Assembly: GCF_019059575.1 (NCBI RefSeq)
Contig: NW_024881586.1
Location: 1 to 64,000 of the forward strand
DNA: 64,000 nucleotides
Reading direction: 5' to 3'
From: Amphibalanus amphitrite
Lineage: Eukaryota; Arthropoda; Thecostraca; Balanomorpha; Balanidae
Shown here one piece after another: positions 45,901 through 55,943 of the stretch. The translations under genes and the position numbers were made by a program. The notes under the pieces are model-generated. The model searched no databases and was not told the DNA's origin. It was given only the letters and a program-made list of their open reading frames with translations. Position 1 is the first letter of the stretch, and every line of letters begins with the position of its first letter.

Positions 45901-46136
45901 GCAGCCACTAGAGAGACGTCTGCGAATGGTGTTTTTTGACGCGCATCTCATGTTAGTGAAGTCGGATTAGATTCGACTCTGGGACGTTGGGTACGAGATA
46001 GCCAAAAACCTGGTTTGTCACTTTCCTGATGCCGCTTGACGTTACGAGGATGTTGAAGTTTGTGTACCATACCATGATTTTTCACAGCTCGGACGGCAAT
46101 CATGTCAACCCCTCCTTTTTCTCTGTGTTGCAGTAA
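42914..46136 (+). CDS. MYCBP: c-Myc-binding protein (MYCBP/AMY-1) homologue, four exons
   Basis: Predicted exons are 42914-42931 (MNTYKV, donor GTAAGC), 43441-43650, 45521-45661 and a stop TAA forming the first three bases of the last exon (46134-46136, after TTTTTCTCTGTGTTGCAG). All joints are phase 0 and the product is about 123 residues; vertebrate MYCBP is about 103. Exon 2 carries the family hallmarks DSKREEFRKYLEKNGV, LYEEPEKPADAL, then LGAA and ELESLRLVVAEMKEK. Exon 3 gives the C-terminal zipper-like helix (EEENKELRERLAGL) and an added acidic, Ala-rich tail. Family members bind the N-terminal region of c-Myc and A-kinase anchoring proteins and also occur in cilia and the nucleus. Intron 2 holds the 18-copy array of the exon-3 acceptor; intron 3 holds a short palindromic element. 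The exon-2 acceptor could also lie 6 nt downstream (CAG before GAC). Confidence 0.9.
44137..45577 (+). repeat. 18-copy tandem array of the MYCBP exon-3 acceptor and 57 coding bases
   Basis: The landmark ATGGAGGAGGAGAA occurs 18 times from 44156 to 45530. Fifteen of the 17 intervals are 80 bp; the other two are 85 and 89 bp. Each unit has the pyrimidine/AG acceptor (TGTCCTGTCAG in most), 57 bp coding MTVMEEENKELRERLAGLT, then GTCATATGAC, which brings an in-frame TGA two codons later. Only the last copy (exon 45521-45661) continues into the tail and a donor. Copies are nearly identical; the first has GAACAAGGAACTCC instead of GAATAAGGAGCTCC and one (45050) has a Glu-to-Gly change. Confidence 0.97.
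45684..45854. mobile_element. Short palindromic element in MYCBP intron 3
   Basis: Arms of 49 bp (45684-45732 and 45806-45854) are inverted with 3 mismatches and begin CGTTCGGACGGGCCG. The 73-bp centre is GC-rich, with another small palindrome (ATCCCGCGGGAT). No clear target duplication was found. It lies 22 bp after the exon-3 donor. Confidence 0.85.
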
Positions 46137-46460
46137 GGAGCGCCACTGGACTCTCCCTGTTCACCAAAGGCTGCCTTCGGGGACGGTCGGCGACGTCTTA
46201 GCTCCATTCCACGGCCGACCTGCCCCTCGTTTTAAGTGACACGTTCGTTCCTGGTTGGTTGTTAGCTAGTTGACCGCGACGGGTGCACCGTGACTCGGGG
46301 AACTGTGTGCCATCGTGATGGTCCGATGCGAGCCAGTGAGACGGTAATTCGCCCAGCTAAGACGAGGCCCGTGACAAGTGCGGCGGACTACCGCTTGGAA
46401 GACACGCCCGGGTATAGAGATAGAGACTGTGTATCGCGTCGCCGTCCTACCGCCGCGCCC
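46137..46460 (+). other. Likely MYCBP 3' UTR and downstream DNA
   Basis: Follows the stop codon at the start of the last exon. No canonical AATAAA was found in this stretch, so the transcript end is unknown. Confidence 0.35.
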
Positions 46461-46572
46461 CGTGATTGGTCGTTGATATGAGCCACGGCCTCCCATTGGT
46501 TGACGGTTTGGGTACGCGTCTCGTGATTGGTCATTGGTGAGAGTCTCGGCCTCCGATTGGCTGATGGTTGGA
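46461..46572. repeat. Two 61-bp repeats bearing five ATTGG (inverted CCAAT) boxes
   Basis: CGTGATTGGTC starts at 46461 and 46522. ATTGG occurs at 46465, 46495, 46526, 46533 and 46556. The spacing and flanks (GTGATTGGT, CCATTGGTT, CGATTGGCT) resemble NF-Y sites. Which gene they would serve is unknown. Confidence 0.6.
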
Positions 46573-47943
46573 TTTCCTGCTCGTTGAAAGGCTGGGATCC
46601 TTACCCTGGGCCGTTCGGAGGCATTTCGTTCCAGAGAGCCAGGTACAAATGGACATTGTTGAGATATGTTTGTATTTTCTTAATCGAGTGTGGTATAACA
46701 ATCACAAATATGATTGGATTGGGAATTATAGCGGAAGAGGCATACGACTTAACATCAAAATATTCATATCCAGGAAAAATGTCCACGTATCTATCTCATA
46801 ACACGTCAAAAATCGTACATATTGCTATACAATACACACGCAGATATTAATAAGCAGTTCACATGGACCAATGGTCGGTTGACCGCGGCAGAATTGGACC
46901 GAGAATGGTCCGAACTGGGACCCCTCGCGGCGCAGAGGACAGGCGGGCTGTCCGTTTGATATACGTAAGGGTGATTATGCCGCCCGAGGACGGCTCACTA
47001 TAGACACATAGGTAGACACACAGCCAGCGACCGGCCGGGCCAGGCAGTGGGAGGCGAGCGGACGACTCGAGAGGCGTGAGAGGCACGCCTGGTATTACAG
47101 CAATACCCGACTCGTAGTAAGGACACGGGTTATAGCGCACTTTGCGGCGCGGTGACCGTCACAGTAGGATTAAACATGGACCCGCCGCCTCACAGCCCTC
47201 AGTCCGCTCCAAATCGGCAGCGCGGCGCTCCCAGACTTGTCACCGAATCTCTGCACGCGAGCGGTATATAAGCAGTCAGCGGGCATGACTCCATCGAGAA
47301 CATTAAACCGTTAACACAGGGACATCTAACGGCGAACACAAGGGTCCAGCGGACATCTTACTCTGAACGCAGGGCTTCAATTCACATCGTTTATGAACGC
47401 AGGGCTACAGCGGACACCACAATAAAATCAAAAAGCACCAATGGACACTTAAGCTGCGAGCACACAGCACCGCTCACAAAACTAACAACTAACGCACGGC
47501 GGTCATCAACGTCCTGATTCATCAATGCAGCAAGAAGCGGAATTACAATCGTATCAACACTCTCACAGTATCAAAAGTAGTTAACTTGATTCTGATATTA
47601 CAGCGCATACACCATTCCAAAAATCCACAAAAACCATAATCCACGACAGCCAACGATAAACGCTGTCTTGGTTCCAAAGGTACACCACATCGGTCGCGTA
47701 CGCCGTACACCCCAATTCTTCCTTTCTGGGCCATTATAAACCCGGGTTTTACATCCACAGCTCTCCTATAGCGGGGTTCACGGCAACATTTATCAATCAA
47801 AGTAGCGCAATCGTGTCAATCAAGTCCCCACAGCACAGTTTCATGCTCCTGACTCGCTTGGCCAGCAATATACATTAGTCTCTTCAGCAAGAATACACGG
47901 TCACTTCTATTCAATTCAGCAAGACCCCACGCCCTTGTCTCTC
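46573..47943. other. No supported gene; TATA-like box
   Basis: A strong TATA motif (GGTATATAAGCAG, core 47265-47272) on the plus strand is followed by non-coding sequence with repeated AACGCAGGGCT words. No exon could be attached to it. Confidence 0.35.
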
Positions 47944-49460
47944 CTATATCTGGCTGCCCGTCTCTCCGTCATGGTCGGGTGCCGACCCGGCCCGGTCCAG
48001 CAGGCCCTGGTTCTCGCTGAGCCAGCGCTCCAGTCGCGCGTGGGTGACGGGCGTCCGTAACAGGTCACTGATGGAGTCCACCTCTGCCTGCTTGGCCTGC
48101 GGGAACGCGGTGAGCGAGGTGAGTAAGGTGGGCATACAATAATTAGCATTGTTTGCACGACAAACAGGAAAAACGGGGTGAACATAGTTAACTGGGGTCT
48201 GGGAAACATAATGCTGTCAGAAAAACAGTGAAGACTGAATACTTCAAACCATGAGTGATCATTGAAAGTGCAAAATGTTTTTGCCGATAAGGAAAGTGAA
48301 CGCATAGACATCACATAAGAGTACGTCGAGATACCAATGCATACCATTCACAACCACTACCCGCACTTACAGCATCAAAGGCCCAACATAAGAATACAGC
48401 AAAGGGAAAATCGCAAGCAAATGCAAACTGAAAGCATGCTCCTCCAGGTGCTATGACCATGCGTAACGTTATCACTGCGCTTCCCAACAGCGGCGATGTT
48501 CGGACGCTTTAGCTCTACCTTGACGGCGCGCTGGAGAGCCAGCAGTCGTAGCATGCCCTCTGTACGTAGCGAGCCGCGGCGCCGGCGACCCTTGAGCGTG
48601 TTCTTCCTGCGCAGAGTCCGCGCCCCGTCACCTGTGCGGGTGGCGGGCCGACTGACTAGGGCGCCGGGCGAGAGAGAGGAGACAGCCAGCCAGCCAGGCA
48701 GGTGGTGTATCGGAGCACACTCGCGGCAAGCGCATATGCAGTAGCGAGAACTAAGTGAATGGTGTACAAGAATGTATTTCCTGACTAAAGACAGCCGAAA
48801 GGTAGCACAGCTAAAATAGAAAATAGTCAAAATGTTTAAATAAGAAGGCAAATAAAACTGGCAAGCAAGCAAACTGGTATCAATCAAGTCAGTAAGCGCG
48901 CAGCATGCATCAGTTCGGTCGGTCGATCATTCCAGGCGGTCGGTCAGTCAGCCGCCTTGCCACGCCCCCATGCTCGCAGTGCCACCGCCACCATTCCCCG
49001 GTCACCCATCACCATAGATCTCACCTGTAGTGGACGTCGGTGGTGCGAGCGAGGCGGCGCCCTCCGCCCGGCCCGCCTCAGTCTGTGTGGCCGAGTCCGC
49101 GTAGCAGCGGTCCGCCCACGCCGGTCCCAGGGACGCAGTCTCGGCAGCGCTGCCTGACATCTGCTCCAGGGAGTATGTATCCGGGGTAAACACGGGTGGA
49201 TACTGGAGACCGTAGCGCGGCAGCACGCGCAGACCCCAGCCCAGCGCCGGGCTGGTTTGTGACTTAGCCAGCGCCGGCGGAGGGGATAGTGTGCCGTGCG
49301 CAGCGATGCCGCGACTGATGCCAGTGGTCTCGGCGCCCGGCCCGGGGCTGGGGCTGCCGGAGGGGGACAGCGGGGCGGACGGGAAGACGAAGTGGGGCGA
49401 GGAGGAGGTGGAGGTGGGAGTGCGCCGCTGCTTCCCGATCATGCTGACTCCCATGGCTGG
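47944..49460 (-). CDS. Three-exon 3' part of an unrecognised gene
   Basis: Minus-strand exons: 49025-49460 (436 nt, ending in phase 1 at ACAG before GTGAGA); 48519-48631 (113 nt, acceptor CCCGCACAG, donor AAG before GTAGAG); and 47944-48096 (153 nt, acceptor CGTTCCCGCAG, ending in TAG). Phases fit at both joints. The first exon is Ser/Pro/Gly-rich and looks disordered. The second is strongly basic (TLRRKNTLKGRRRRGSLRT) and then helical. The third continues the helix (AKQAEVDSISDLL, then RLERWLSENQGLLDRAG) and ends GETGSQI. There is no signal peptide or membrane segment. The first exon may be internal (acceptor TTCGTTACAG at phase 0), or coding may start at its Met (CAGCCATGGG). The family was not recognised. 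Confidence 0.7.
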
Positions 49461-49853
49461 CTGTAACGAACAGACAGACACACAGACGGACGGACGAACG
49501 GGTCAGCACGGGACGGGACTATATACAGCGGCGGAGACGGCACGGGCGGTGAACGCCCGTGCCATAACTTGCTCCGACCCCCACGCTTCCCGACTCCAGA
49601 GTTATACGAGCATTTGTACAAAGCTCTGATATCACGCGAATGAACCGAGCAACATCAAACGAGAAGAATATAACACCGGAGTAAATGACACAGGATACCT
49701 GCACTGAGAACAAAGTAACAACACAATTCAAGCCCCAAGCATACGACATGAGTGTACCGTTTAGCAAAGAAAAACGACAAGAAAAGCGATAAGATTTCCA
49801 AACGAAAACAACACACCATTTACCAACAGGCTGACAACTGAATTTAAGCTCCT
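49461..49853. other. No gene seen; host flank of the BEL cluster
   Basis: Contains a GACGGACGGACGAACGG microsatellite-like patch and a TATATAC word. No exon is evident. It joins the truncated BEL LTR at 49854. Confidence 0.4.
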
Positions 49854-49998
49854 TGTCGCCACGTGTCCTCTGGTATTTCACACGCCAACGACACTTATTT
49901 AGCCGGATTATAAACAAGGACTGTAGGAGAGCGATGGGTAGATAAGGATGGTGAGGAAGACGCCAGCCGCTGCCCGATTCCAGCCTCTCGATGGCGAG
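49854..49998 (-). repeat. Truncated 3' LTR of copy A
   Basis: Matches the last 145 bp of the full LTR at 55944-56088 and then jumps to internal sequence (TTGACCTGGGCGTCA). The break lies within CTCGCCATCGAGAGGC, a word nearly shared by LTR and internal region, so a short-homology deletion is likely. Confidence 0.9.
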
Positions 49999-50032
49999 TT
50001 GACCTGGGCGTCATTTGATTCCGACGCCAAGG

Positions 50033-51358
50033 TCACTGACAGTCCTCTTCTAGGAAGCATAGCTTGATCGCAGGTCTGGTGTAGATTCTCCCGCCAGAGG
50101 TTCTCAGCTCAGCGGACCTCACTATGCCGTCTTCTCCAGGAAATACTCTTGTGATACGAGCCAATGGCCACGACCCCCTGGGCATATTTGTGTCTGTCAT
50201 GAGAACCAGATCACCCTCGCGTAGGTTTCTGGTTTCTCGGTGCCACTTGCTTCTGCGCGACAAAGTAGGCACGTATTCTCGCGTCCATCTCCGCCACACG
50301 TGCTCAGCGACTGCTTCAGCTTGTCTCCAACGCCGACGACTGCTCAAGTCTCCGTTTCTCGTCAGAGCTGGCGCTAGATGATGAGAAGCGTGACCCAACA
50401 GAAAGTGATTGGGTGTTAGCGCCTCGGCGTCAGTTGGGTCGGAGCTTACGTAGGTAAGCGGCCGACTGTTCACCATGTGTTCAACCTCTGCGAACACGGT
50501 CAGCAGGACTTCGTCCGTCAATACCTGTGAGCCAACTACGACTTGCAGGCACGTCTTCACAGATCTGACCATGCGTTCCCACACCCCACCCATGTGGCTC
50601 GCGGCTGGTGGATTGAAGCGCCAGTCAATTTCGTAGGAACTCAGTTTCTCTGGCATCTGCGCCAGAACCCCTCGGAGCTCTTGACGAAGCTCACGGTTGC
50701 TGCCGACGAAGTTTGTCCCACGGTCTGAGAAGATGACTTCCGGCTGCGATCTGCGAGCAAAGAATCTTCTGAGGGCCATGATACAACTGTCTGTATCTAA
50801 TGAGTGGGCCACTTCTAGATGTACAGCTCGCGTCGCCAGACAAGTCACCAACAGTCCGTATCGGGTCTCCGTTTTCCTGAATCTTTTCACATGCAGCGGC
50901 CCGAAGAAGTCGACACCAGCGTTTCGAAATGGCCGTCCAGCTTCGAGTCTCTCCCGAGGGAGATCAGCCATCCGCGGTGGCACAGGGGCGGCCCTGCGAC
51001 GGCGACAGAAGGAGCAGTCACGAAGCTGCGCCTTGATGGCTGAGCGTCCTTGCGGAATCCAGTACTTCTGGCGCACCAAGTTCAGCGTGTGCTCAGCTCC
51101 TGCATGACCATGACGATAGTGTTTGTTCTTGATGACAAGCCGAGCCAGCTCACTTTGCCGTGGGAGGATGATAGGGTGTTTGGCTTCCTCCGAGATGCAT
51201 GCCTTGCCGATGCGTCCCCCGACTCTGATCAGGCCGTCCTCGTCCTGAAACGGGGCCAGAGGAAGCAGAGAACTGGACGTAGGCAGTGGCCGTTGCTGCG
51301 TCAGACAGCGCACTTCTTCAGCGTAGGACTGCGCCTGTTCCTTGGCAACGACCCACAC
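50033..51358 (-). CDS. BEL/Pao integrase region of copy A
   Basis: Open frame of 441 codons. A zinc-binding HHCC-like segment comes first (HYRHGHAGAEHT, later CSFC). The integrase core follows with its acidic residues in VDFFGPLHV, IFSDRGTNFVG and the Glu of MGGVWERMVRSVK. The C-terminal segment typical of BEL elements contains GDLVLMTDTNMPRGSWPLAR. The enzyme would join retroelement cDNA to host DNA. It lies in a different frame from the upstream gag-pol, although BEL elements normally encode one polyprotein, so this copy has a frame break just upstream (between about 51359 and 51420). Confidence 0.93.
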   Translation of the reverse strand: MWVVAKEQAQSYAEEVRCLTQQRPLPTSSSLLPLAPFQDEDGLIRVGGRIGKACISEEAKHPIILPRQSELARLVIKNKHYRHGHAGAEHTLNLVRQKYWIPQGRSAIKAQLRDCSFCRRRRAAPVPPRMADLPRERLEAGRPFRNAGVDFFGPLHVKRFRKTETRYGLLVTCLATRAVHLEVAHSLDTDSCIMALRRFFARRSQPEVIFSDRGTNFVGSNRELRQELRGVLAQMPEKLSSYEIDWRFNPPAASHMGGVWERMVRSVKTCLQVVVGSQVLTDEVLLTVFAEVEHMVNSRPLTYVSSDPTDAEALTPNHFLLGHASHHLAPALTRNGDLSSRRRWRQAEAVAEHVWRRWTREYVPTLSRRSKWHRETRNLREGDLVLMTDTNMPRGSWPLARITRVFPGEDGIVRSAELRTSGGRIYTRPAIKLCFLEEDCQ

Positions 51359-54300
51359 CTCCGCTGCTTGCAGTTCCGAACGTGAGAGTGGTCCGGTGGC
51401 CTTCGGCGGCTGTCCGGCTGGCCTTCATGTTGCGCGTAAAGCGCATCATCCATCCAACGACTCGCTTGAACTTCCCCCAGGATGAAAACCTCGCTGGAAT
51501 CGGTTCCTCTGGTGTGCACTTGGTAGTCGTGAATACCAGCGCGTCCCGCATCTCTTCATCCTGTGCCAGCTGGGCTAGCTCTTCTTGGGGTGGCCACTGG
51601 CTGACGTCCTCCCTCAAGAAGGTGGGACCCGTCAGCCACCTGCCGTCCTGACTGAGCATGAGCACTGAAACCCCTCTGGAACAGTCGTCAGCGGGGTTGA
51701 GCTTCCCAGGAACGTGGAGCCAGCACGCGTTGTGGGTCAGCTCGTGAATCTCAGCCAGTCGGTTGGCCACGAAGGTCTTGAACCGTCGGGTTTCATTACC
51801 AAGGTACTGCTGAACGACCTTGCTGTCCGTCCAGCAGAAGATGTCATCCGGTGGCTGAGTGATCTCACCGAGGACGGTAGCCACCAGACGCGCTCCAAGA
51901 ACGGCTGCTTGCAGCTCCAGACGGACAATTGATAGTCGCTTCAGTGGAGCGACTCGGCACTTGCCGATCAGGAAGCGACAGTGGTGTAACCCATCGCTCG
52001 AAGTTGTCCTCCAGTATACCACAGCGCCGAACGCACTCTCTGACGCATCGCAGAACACATGAAGTTGGCGTCGCAGTGTCCCTGGGCCGCTGGGGTTCAC
52101 GCAGCGTTGCATCACGACTTCGTTCAGCTTCTCTGCTTCACTCAGCCACTCCAACCATTGGCTCAGCTCAGGTTCGGGTAGTGGCTCGTCCCACTCCAGA
52201 TGTTTCCACCAGAGTCGCTGCATCATCATCTTTGCTCTCACGGTAACAGGAGCAGCAATCCCCAGAGGGTCAAAAATTGTTGACACTTTGCTGAGCACAC
52301 CACGCTTGGTTGCACTCACTTCTTTGGCTTGGAGACGAAACCCCAATGTGTCCTCGTCTTCTTCCCATGCGATGCCCAGCGTCTTTTCAGCGGTGTGCGT
52401 GCTCCTGAGACATAGGCTCGCAGAGGCGCTGGCTTTCTCACTCTCTGGAACGCCTTCCAGCACAGCGGGGAAACTGCTTCTCCACTTCGTGAGGTGAAAA
52501 CCTCCTCTCTCCAGTGCCTCCTTCACGTCAGCGTACAGCTGTTTGGCGGCGTCTTCCGTCATGCAAGAGAACAGGCAATCGTCCATGTAGAACGACTTTG
52601 CCAGTTGCTCGGGACTTCTGCTGAGAATCTTGTCTGTCTCCGCTCCATGGTCCAGAAGTGCTTTTCTCAGCACGTAGTTGGCCGTTGCCGGTGATGACTT
52701 CGCCCCAAAGATGACCACCTCCATCTGATAGACGTCAGGCTTGCGGTGTCGCTCCATATCTCGCCATAGAAAGCTCGATGCAGGCTGGTCTTCTGTCCGG
52801 ATCCTCACCTGATGATACATCTGCTTGATGTCCGCGGTCACAGCGATCAGACCTTCCCTGAAGCGCATGATCACCCCAGGAAGGCTTTGTAGTAGATCTG
52901 GACCTGTGATGAGCTTCGAGTTCAGTGATACACCTTGGTATGTTGCCGCAGCGTCAAAAACGATTCTCAGCTTCCCTGGCTTGTTCGGATTCACTACTGC
53001 GTGGTGTGGCAGATACCAACGCTTCTCCTTCGGTTCGTCCGCTTCTTCTGCTGAGAGCTTCCTTGCGTGACCATCCTTCACATATCCGTCGATGATGGCT
53101 TGGTACCTTGTAGCCAGTTCTGGCTGCTTATCGAGTTTCCTCTCGATGGACTGAAGACGTCGGTACGCTTGGTTCCAGTTGTCCGGTAACATCGGTTCGT
53201 CTTCACCCCACAGAAGTCCAGCTTCATATCTGTCCCCCACCTTCCTGGTCTGCTGATCCAAGATTCGCATAGCTCTGAGATCTTCTTGAGATCGTGCATC
53301 AGAGCTGTTGATCATGGTGCCGAAGGCCTCGGTCGTCCACCAGTCTTGGACCAACTCTTGCAGATCCTCCACAGCGTCTTCGGGAGCACGTTGACGCACG
53401 AACATGACTTGCCGCATTGTGCTTGGAATCAGGGTGGATATCGATCCCGTCAGGGTCCAGCCAAAGTCTGTCCGGATAGCGACGGGCATTCCGGGGCCTC
53501 CCACCCTGACCTCTCGCTGCAGCACAGCTTCCAGAATGTTGGCACCAAGTAGGAGCTCGACGTGTGCGCCGTTGTACTGCTGTAGGTCCAGGTCCTGCAA
53601 GTGCTTCCAGCTGCGAAGCTGCTTGCTACTCATGCTGGGTGGGGCCACGTTCAACCTTGGCACAGACCACACCTCGGGCACGACTATTCGATTTCTGCTG
53701 GTCGCTGTGCTCAGAGGACTAACCGTCAGCTGAACTCGAAGAGACGACTGTCTGGTACCGCTTCCTTCGATGTTCTGTAGCTGCAGATTCTCTCGGACTC
53801 CAGGGACCCCAACCTCTTCCAAGACATCTTCACAACAGAGCGATGTCTGCGCTCCCGGGTCCAGCAGTGCTACTACGTCTCTCTCCCCGTTTGGGCCGTG
53901 AATCCGCACCGGCACCAACTGCAGCAGTGTGTCTGTCGTCTCTGTGAGAGCCGTGCCGACGATGCGACTTCCTTCTCGTGCCACTGTTTTTGGTTGTGTT
54001 TGGCTTTCTTCATTACAAGCAGCGCTTCTGTCCACATGTATGAGTCGGTGATGAGATGCATTACATCCATTCAAGTTGCATCGTCTTGCAGAGCGGCAAT
54101 CCCTCATGAAGTGACCCTTGTTCAGGCAGCCCCAACACAGTCGTTCCTTGCTCACTACGACCAGCCTCTCCTCCACCGTCTTCGACTTGAACTCCGTGCA
54201 ATCCTGAAGCTTGTGCTGTTCCTTGCACAGGACACAGAACCAGCGACGTCGGTTGTTTTCCGTCTGGGAAGACGTAGCCGACGTAGTCAGAGTTGTTCGT

Positions 54301-55892
54301 CGCGCCGAGGTCTCCCGTGCACTCGCGGATGGCCTTTTCCTTTCTGGATCGCGGTTGTGGTTGGCTGAGTTTCTCAAGATGGCAGTCTCTGTCTCCAGCC
54401 ACTTGCTGAAGATCTCCAGATCGGGCTGCTTGGGATGCATCTGATGCACTTCTCGTCCCCACTGGTAGGACAACTCCGCAGGAAGCTTCAATACTACTCG
54501 ACGCAGGTTCTCGATGGCTCTCAGATCATTGTAGTGGTTCAGAGCGCGCAGCGTCAGCACAGTGTTGCTAACAGCTGAACTGAACCTCTCCACTGAGGCG
54601 ATGTTGTTGATTGAAGGAGCTGGAGTTGCAAACATGGAGCTGAGATATGCTTGACTGATGTCGCCTTCTCGACCGAAACGCTCGTGCAGCCTTGCCAACG
54701 CTTGGTGATACATCTTGCCATCGAACAAGAATCCCTCGATGGCTTGATGGGCAACTCCATCTACTGCTTGTTGTAGATGCGCCATCCGCTCCGTGTCAGA
54801 GAGAGACGCCTGATCGTGAACCAGTGCTCTGAAGAGGCTGATCCAACGCGGCCACTCACTTGGATCTCCCGTGAACCGCGGCAAGCTGAGACGCGGAACA
54901 CTGTTCGAGAAAGCTGCTGACATCCCATGAGGTGGATGCCCAGGCTTCTCTTGACCTTTGTTGTTTGATGTCCAGTTCTTTGGGTTCAAAGATGAACCAT
55001 CTACTTCCGGTGCTGCCTTGGGTCCGTCGTTCTGGTCTTGTGATCTTGAGTCAACCACATTGTCGGGCGCGTCCCGGCAATTTGGTGTTTCGGTGGCTTG
55101 ATCCAACCCCGTACATTCAGCAGACCCTTTGCTGTCCTTGATGGCGGTGTCATCGAAGTCATGTCGACGGTCCCAATTAAGTTCATCTTCCGCAGCGCGG
55201 TACATATGTAGCTTTCGAGCCGCCCTGGCTCTAGCCCTTTCTGCTTTCTTTAGTTCCAGTGCATCGTCACGTTCTTCTAAGTTCCATTGTTCTTGCTGTC
55301 GTAACTTCTCTGCTTCCAATCGCGCCATTTCTTTCTCCAAGCGTTCTTTTCTGATACGACGTGCCTCTTCGAGCTGTGCTCTAACATCGTTCACCTGGCG
55401 GTCGGCATCATCCAACTCAACTGCCGCTTCTCGTGACCGGACTGAGGCGGCCGTCTCTGCAGACGTGTGTGACCTGGCACGACTTCGAGCGTGACGGGAG
55501 GTGGCAGCTGATGACTTGGCTTCATCCAACCCCTGAAGATACTCCTGGATCTTCCCTTGAATAGCCGACTCTTCTTCTTCAAGATTATCAGCGTATCCCT
55601 GAGCTTCGTCCAGTTCTGCGTCATTGAGTTTGCTTTCATACTCCTGATGAGCTTTTCTCAAATCAGAAAAGGCTTCTTTCAGCCTTCCGTTCACCTCCTG
55701 GATGCGATCGCGGTTCCGCTGTCTTGCTATCTCTGCCTCTAACACCTTGGACACCCTCGTCACGACAGCCCTCTTGATACCACGCAGTCGTCGCAGATCA
55801 GCAAGCTCTTGATCTCTAACATCCTTAAAAGCTCCATCTGCAGTGGGATCGGGCCGTTTGACATCCTTTGCCTCTTCTTTTTCTATCCCCAT
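51318..55892 (-). CDS. BEL/Pao gag-protease-RT-RNase H of copy A
   Basis: Frame of 1524 codons. Residues 1-240 are coiled-coil-rich (Glu/Lys/Arg/Ala). The gag domain is at about 335-510 (LPRFTGDPSEWPRWISLF). Cys-rich zinc-binding motifs lie at about 550-615, including CWGCLNKGHFMRDC. Protease is near 674, where the active-site triplet reads DPG instead of D-[S/T]-G. The reverse transcriptase has TADIKQMYHQVRI and the YMDD box near 1100. RNase H has FCDAS near 1279, the Glu of RLELQAA and the Asp of WTDSK. The C-terminal ~30 residues are read out of the native frame. Start chosen at the ATG 51 bp inside the LTR end. It would copy element RNA into DNA in cytoplasmic particles. Confidence 0.95.
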   Translation of the reverse strand: MGIEKEEAKDVKRPDPTADGAFKDVRDQELADLRRLRGIKRAVVTRVSKVLEAEIARQRNRDRIQEVNGRLKEAFSDLRKAHQEYESKLNDAELDEAQGYADNLEEEESAIQGKIQEYLQGLDEAKSSAATSRHARSRARSHTSAETAASVRSREAAVELDDADRQVNDVRAQLEEARRIRKERLEKEMARLEAEKLRQQEQWNLEERDDALELKKAERARARAARKLHMYRAAEDELNWDRRHDFDDTAIKDSKGSAECTGLDQATETPNCRDAPDNVVDSRSQDQNDGPKAAPEVDGSSLNPKNWTSNNKGQEKPGHPPHGMSAAFSNSVPRLSLPRFTGDPSEWPRWISLFRALVHDQASLSDTERMAHLQQAVDGVAHQAIEGFLFDGKMYHQALARLHERFGREGDISQAYLSSMFATPAPSINNIASVERFSSAVSNTVLTLRALNHYNDLRAIENLRRVVLKLPAELSYQWGREVHQMHPKQPDLEIFSKWLETETAILRNSANHNRDPERKRPSASARETSARRTTLTTSATSSQTENNRRRWFCVLCKEQHKLQDCTEFKSKTVEERLVVVSKERLCWGCLNKGHFMRDCRSARRCNLNGCNASHHRLIHVDRSAACNEESQTQPKTVAREGSRIVGTALTETTDTLLQLVPVRIHGPNGERDVVALLDPGAQTSLCCEDVLEEVGVPGVRENLQLQNIEGSGTRQSSLRVQLTVSPLSTATSRNRIVVPEVWSVPRLNVAPPSMSSKQLRSWKHLQDLDLQQYNGAHVELLLGANILEAVLQREVRVGGPGMPVAIRTDFGWTLTGSISTLIPSTMRQVMFVRQRAPEDAVEDLQELVQDWWTTEAFGTMINSSDARSQEDLRAMRILDQQTRKVGDRYEAGLLWGEDEPMLPDNWNQAYRRLQSIERKLDKQPELATRYQAIIDGYVKDGHARKLSAEEADEPKEKRWYLPHHAVVNPNKPGKLRIVFDAAATYQGVSLNSKLITGPDLLQSLPGVIMRFREGLIAVTADIKQMYHQVRIRTEDQPASSFLWRDMERHRKPDVYQMEVVIFGAKSSPATANYVLRKALLDHGAETDKILSRSPEQLAKSFYMDDCLFSCMTEDAAKQLYADVKEALERGGFHLTKWRSSFPAVLEGVPESEKASASASLCLRSTHTAEKTLGIAWEEDEDTLGFRLQAKEVSATKRGVLSKVSTIFDPLGIAAPVTVRAKMMMQRLWWKHLEWDEPLPEPELSQWLEWLSEAEKLNEVVMQRCVNPSGPGTLRRQLHVFCDASESAFGAVVYWRTTSSDGLHHCRFLIGKCRVAPLKRLSIVRLELQAAVLGARLVATVLGEITQPPDDIFCWTDSKVVQQYLGNETRRFKTFVANRLAEIHELTHNACWLHVPGKLNPADDCSRGVSVLMLSQDGRWLTGPTFLREDVSQWPPQEELAQLAQDEEMRDALVFTTTKCTPEEPIPARFSSWGKFKRVVGWMMRFTRNMKASRTAAEGHRTTLTFGTASSGGVGRCQGTGAVLR

Positions 55893-55925
55893 CTTCTCCT
55901 GTTCAGCTCACTAGTCGCAATCCGG

Positions 55926-55943
55926 CCCGCGGAGGACCAGAAA
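55926..55943 (-). other. Primer-binding site region of copy A
   Basis: Immediately inside the 5' LTR the minus strand reads TTTC and then TGGTCCTCCGCGGGCCGG. The TGG start is complementary to a tRNA CCA end, the usual primer for reverse transcription. The primer tRNA was not identified. Confidence 0.7.

Noticed and set aside
48957..49157. Plus-strand frames opposite the exon at 49025-49460
   Set aside because: Shadows of the minus-strand exon, whose splice phases fit its partners.
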